Source: Microstegium vimineum (Eukaryota; Streptophyta; Magnoliopsida; Poales; Poaceae). Taken from it: 64,000 nt of DNA. The stretch is taken from assembly GCA_022036555.1 (NCBI GenBank), contig CM039140.1:7467943-7531942 (forward strand), in the 5' to 3' direction. Made by a program: the position numbers and the translations under genes. This document shows, one piece after another, positions 59,901-64,000 of the stretch. Position 1 is the first letter of the stretch; each line of letters begins with the position of its first letter. Below the pieces are notes generated by a model. That model was not told the origin of the DNA, did not search any database, and saw nothing but the letters and a program-made list of their open reading frames with translations.

Positions 59901-60682
59901 ATGATCTATGGGGGACCCTCGACTCGACTCAGTACGCGTCAGCGTAAGAGAGAGCGTCGAGAGGTATTCTCGGTTCGAGCCCAGGCTCCTCGATACCTCG
60001 ACTGGTCCCACACGCCGATCACCTTCGACCAGGACGACCACCCCGAGCACGTCCCCAACACAGTGGTCTACCCGCTCGTTGTCAACCTGATCATACTCAA
60101 CACCCGCCTCACCAAGGTACTCATGGATGGGGAAGCAGCCTCAACATCATCTACGTCGCGACCCTCGACCTCCTGGGGATCCCGAGGACCGCGCTCCTGC
60201 CTAGCGCGGGAGGATTCCACGGGGTCGTTCCAGGAAAGAAGGCACTCCCGATCGGCCGCGTCAAGCTACCCGTCTGCTTCGGTACCCCCTCGAACTTCCG
60301 AAAGGAGGATCTGACCTTCGAGGTGGTCGCGTTCCGTGGCAACTACCACGCCATCATCGGTCGACCGAGGTACGCCAAGTTCATGGCGATCCCGAACTAC
60401 GCCTACCTCAAACTGAAGATGCCAGGGCCCATGGGGGTAATCACCGTCGGCACCTCCTACGAGCACGCATACGACTGCGACGTCGAGTGCGTGGAAAACG
60501 CCAAAGTAGTCGAGGAGTCGGCCATCCTCGCGGCCCTCGACGACTTCTCCAAGGAGATCCCCGACCCCAAGCGACACGCCGGCAACTTCAAGCCTGCGGT
60601 GGACACCAAGACCGTCCCGCTCGACCCCGGCCACGCGGATGGGAAGGCGCTGACGATCAGCGCCACCCTCGAGCCTAAATAG
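59901..60682 (+). pseudogene. Tat-type protease region
   Basis: It starts with IYGGPSTRLSTRQRKRERRE and ITFDQDDHPEHV, then VLMDG with the catalytic Asp of a retropepsin. The frame shifts right after this motif (about 60130), and the rest continues in another frame: GNYHAIIGRPRYAKFMAIPN and YLKLKMPGPMGVITV, up to TAG 60680-60682. The protease would have cut the polyprotein. Confidence 0.85.
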
Positions 60683-62680
60683 GAAGCCGTGCTCATTGAC
60701 TTTCTCCGTGCGAATGCTGACGTGTTTGCATGGAGTCCCTCGGATATGCCGGGCATTCCGAGGGAGGTTGCCGAGGACTCCTTGGACATCCGAGCTGGAT
60801 TCAAACCGGTGAAGCAACGGCTGCGCCGCTTCGACGAGGAGAAGCGCAGAATCATCGGGGAGGAGGTCGACAAGCTTTTGAAGGCCGGATTCATGAAGGA
60901 GGTACATCATCCCGAGTGGTTAGCAAATCCCGTACTTGTCAAGAAAAAGAATGGAAAGGATAGGATGTGCGTAGACTACACTAGTTTAAATAAAGCATGT
61001 CCCAAGGTCCCTTTTCCATTACCACATATCGATCGAATAATAGATTCCACTACGGGATGTGAAACTCTCTTCTTCCTTGATGCATATTCTGGCTATCACC
61101 AAATAAAGATGAAGGAGTCCGATCAGCTCGTGACTTCCTTCATCACTCCCTTTGGCATGTTTTGCTACCTCACTATGCCCTTCGGTTTGCGAAACACCGG
61201 GGCCACATATCAGCGATGCATGCTCCATGTCTTTGGGAAACACATAAGGCCGACCGTCGAGGCCAACGTCAATGACATCGTGGTCAAATCCAAAACAGTC
61301 GGAAACCTGGTCGGGGACCTTGAGATCGCGTTTGGGTGCCTCAGGGCAAATCACATAAAGCTGAACCCAGAGAAGTGTGTCTTTGGGGTTCCTCGAGGCA
61401 TGCTCCTAGGGTACATAGTTTCCCAACGCGGGATCGAGGCCAACCCTGAGAAGGTAACCGCAATCACCAGGATGGGCCCGATTAAGGATCTTAAGGGCGT
61501 GCAAAGGGTCACAGGGTGCCTCGCTGCCCTTAGCCGGTTCATCTCGCGGCTCGGGGAGAAGGCACTACCCCTTTACCGCCTCCTAAGGAAATTGGAACAC
61601 TTCGCGTGGACCGTCGAGGCCGAGGAATCGCTCTCCAAGCTCAAAGCCTTACTCACCTCGCCACCCGTCTTGGTACCCCTGAGCCCAGCCGAGCCCCTCT
61701 TGCTCTATGTGGCAGCAACTACCCAGGTAGTCAGCGCTGCCGTAGTGGTCGAGAGGGCGGAAGAAGGACATGCCTTGCCGGTTCAGAGGCCTGTCTACTT
61801 CGTGAGTGAGGTACTTTCCGAGACTAAGATGAGATACCCCCACATCCAGAAGCTGTTGTACGCCATCGTCCTCACTCGGCGCAAGCTCCAGCACTATTTC
61901 CTGGGCCACCCGGTTACTGTGGTCTCATCTTTCCCCCTCGCGGAGATAATCCAGAACCGGGAGGCGTCTGGAAGAATCGCCAAGTGGTCGGTCGAGCTCA
62001 TGGGGGAAACCCTCTCCTACGCCCCTCGAAAGGCCATCAAGTCTCAGGTATTGGCAGATTTCGTTGCAGAATGGACCGACATCCAACTACCCCCGGCGCA
62101 AGTTCAGACCGAGCTCTGGACCATGTACTTCAATGGATCGTTGATGAAGACGGGGGCAGGCGCCGGATTGCTCTTCATATCACCCTCAGGGGTCCACATG
62201 CGCTACGTCATCCGTTTCCACTTCCCCGCTTCCAACAACGTAGCCAAGTACGAAGCCCTTGTCAACGGTCTGTGCATCCCCATCGAGCTTGGGGTTCGAC
62301 GCCTCGACGTTCGAGGAGACTCGCAGCTTGTGATCGACCAGGTGATGAAGGCCCCAAGCTTCCACGACCCCAAGATGGAAGCCTACTGCAAGGAAGTCCG
62401 AAAGCTCGAGGACAAATTCTACGGCCTCGAGCTCAACCACGTCGCCCGCCGGTACAACGAAGCTGCTGACGAGCTTGCCAAAACTGCATCTACTCGAGGT
62501 ACGGTTCCTCCCGACGTCTTCTCGAGGGACCTTCACGAGCCATCGGTTGACCTAGGCTCGGGGGCTCCTGCCTTCGAGCAAGGGGTGGATCCAGCCCCTT
62601 CGACCGATCCCCCCTCGAACGGGGAAGAAGTCATGGAAATCGATGGAACAGCCGCAACACCAACCTCCTCGACGGGCTAG
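60683..62680 (+). pseudogene. Tat-type reverse transcriptase and tandem RNase H, active sites mutated
   Basis: Residue numbers count from 60689. The RT spans roughly residues 75-250: PVLVKKKNGKDRMCVDYTSL, FLDAYSGYHQIKM (catalytic Asp131) and MPFGLRNTGATYQRCM. The YxDD site is NVND at residues 193-196 (61265-61276), so one of the two catalytic Asp residues is Asn. A gypsy RNase H/connection region follows (RPVYFVSEVLSETK, residues about 365-415). The second RNase H starts at about 475; its first Asp is Asn482 (YFNGS) and its Glu is Lys520 (NNVAKYEAL), while GDSQLV is intact. The frame ends in TAG 62678-62680 after an acidic linker but continues in phase into integrase. Confidence 0.93.
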
Positions 62681-63919
62681 CGCTCACCCTACCTCGAGTA
62701 TCTAATACGGGGCGAGCTCCCCGAGGGCCGCACCGAAGCCCGCCGTATAGCCCGACGCGCCAAAACTTACGTCTTGTATGGGGATGGCCGCGAGCTATAC
62801 CGACGCAGCCCTACCGGTATACTTCAGCGTTGCCTCACCCTCGAGGAGGGGAGAGCACTACTGAAGGACCTACACTCGGGGGCTTGCGGCCACCACGCGG
62901 CGCCAAGAACGCTGGTAGGAAGCGCCTTTCGACAAGGCTTCTACTGGCCGACAGCCGTCACCGACGCTACCAAGCTTGTCCGATCTTGCAAGGGATGCCA
63001 ATTCTACGCCAGGCAGATACACCTGCCTGCGCAAGCTCTCCAGATGATACCCATAACATGGCCATTTGCAGTATGGGGGCTCGACATGGTCGGCCCCCTA
63101 AAGAAAACAAAAGGTGGCCACACCCACCTCCTCATGGCCGTAGACAAGTTCTCGAAATGGATCGAGGCCCGTCCCATCGCCAACATTCAATCTCGACAAG
63201 CTGTGCTATTCTTCACTGACATCATCCACTGCTTCGGGGTCCCCAATGTCATCATCACAGACAACGACATGCAGTTCACCGGCCAAAAGTTCCTGGAGTT
63301 CTGTGACCACCACCACATCAGGGTGAATTGGTCTGCAGTCGCCCACCCTCGAACTAACGGCCAGGTCGAGCGCGCCAATGGTATGGTTTTCCAGGGCCTC
63401 AAGCCAAGGATCTTCGATCGGCTGAACAAACATGGCAAGAGATGGGTCGACGAGTTTCCCTCTGTGCTATGGAGTCTCTGAACGACACCAAGTCAAGCCA
63501 CGGGGTTCTCCCCGTTCTTCTTGGTGTATGGGTCCGAGGTCGTCCTCCCCACTAACCTCGAATACGGGTCCCCTTGACTAAAAGCCTACAGCGAGCAGGC
63601 CAACACAGTAGCCCGAGAGGACTCCCTCGACCAGCTCGAGGAAGCCCGAGACGTGGCCCTCTTCAAGTTGGCGAAGTACCAGCAGACGCTGCGGCGCTAC
63701 CACAACAAAAACATACGCAAAAGGGACCTCGGCGTCGGCGACCTCGTGCTGCGCCGCCGACAAAGCAACAAGGGGCGCCACAAGCTAACGCCACCTTGGG
63801 AAGGACCCTTCATCGTGGCGGAGGTGCTGAAGCCAGGCACTTTCAAACTGAAGAACGAAAAGGGCGAGATCCTCACCAACGCGTGGAACATCGAACAAAT
63901 ACGTCGTTTCTATCCCTAA
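62681..63919 (+). pseudogene. Tat-type integrase with two in-frame TGA codons
   Basis: It is in the same frame as the RT. Residues here count from 62774. The HHCC zinc region is HSGACGHH, then CKGCQFYA. The catalytic core triad is intact: Asp104 in GLDMVGP, Asp163 in ITDNDMQF and Glu199 in QVERANG. TGA codons at 63479-63481 and 63575-63577 stand where Arg codons (CGA) are usual. The C-terminal part continues to 63919 with LGVGDLVLRR, PPWEGPFIVAEV and ILTNAWNIEQIRRFYP. It has no chromodomain, as expected for Tat. The enzyme would have joined element DNA to the genome. Confidence 0.93.
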
Positions 63920-64000
63920 GGACTCGAAACCTTGTACATTTCCCGCATTATGTACACTTATCGCATTATGAATGAACAAAATGTTCTCAAAATACATTTC
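63920..64000 (+). other. Start of the Tat-type 3' non-coding region
   Basis: AT-rich sequence follows the integrase stop (TAA at 63917-63919), with two TTATGTA/CGCATTATG-type repeats. The polypurine tract and 3' LTR are past the window edge. Confidence 0.6.

Larger units (their letters stand above)
56047..64000 (+). mobile_element. Tat-type Ty3/gypsy element, 5' LTR to integrase (3' LTR beyond window)
   Basis: Order: LTR, primer site, gag, protease, RT, RNase H, a second (archaeal-type) RNase H and integrase. RT before integrase defines Ty3/gypsy, and the extra RNase H after the first is the mark of the Tat lineage (relatives in grasses include the RIRE2/Huck-type elements). It is GC-rich, unlike its neighbours, and carries many in-frame stops, so it is inactive. 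Confidence 0.93.

Overview
The window is plant nuclear DNA, most likely from a grass. The evidence is one host gene that looks like the OTU-domain deubiquitinase OTLD1, a tRNA-derived SINE of a type common in grasses, plant LINEs, a Sirevirus-type Ty1/copia element, several Ty3/gypsy Tat/Athila-like elements and a plant-mobile-domain (PMD) gene. No CRISPR array, operon, rRNA gene or bona fide tRNA gene was seen. The species is not determined; Panicoideae is a guess.

Bases 1-19430 are not readable biology. All four bases occur in long homopolymer runs, with no codon structure, microsatellites or recognisable genes. The boundary is gradual. On the minus strand the OTLD1 gene runs out of clean sequence (exons 1-3, 23655-20167) into the damaged zone, where exon 4 (19704-19622) and the start of exon 5 (19525 to about 19400) can still be made out through the errors. 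The damaged block is therefore probably a smeared copy of the true locus rather than foreign or low-complexity DNA.

From 24.1 kb onward the window is nested transposons. A roughly 0.95 kb inverted-repeat element lies just upstream of OTLD1. Next comes a 5'-truncated minus-strand LINE (25.07-28.64 kb) that carries a hAT-like MITE, a 479-bp insertion with 10-bp target duplications, another ~250-bp insertion and two short tandem duplications. A gypsy LTR (30233-31994) is followed by a primer-binding site and gag. That gag is interrupted by a minus-strand solo LTR of apparently the same family (32675-34273) with a perfect 5-bp target duplication.

A complete but inactivated Sirevirus-like copia element occupies 34453-45038. 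It has two ~1.87-kb LTRs, gag, protease, integrase, RT and RNase H, and a 468-bp piece of its own 3' polypurine-rich tail duplicated into the middle of gag-pol. Bases 45.04-48.6 kb hold only degenerate repeats. A second gypsy 5' fragment (LTR, gag, protease-like) covers 48621-51580.

Bases 51.57-56.0 kb contain a broken, intron-containing PMD gene. Its exons, introns and flanks are all strewn with the hexamer ATCGGC or its complement (about 30 by eye). Bases 56047-64000 are the 5' LTR and nearly the whole internal region of a Tat-type gypsy element. Its RT and RNase H active sites have been lost through G-to-A changes at sites that look like former CpGs, and its 3' LTR lies beyond the window.
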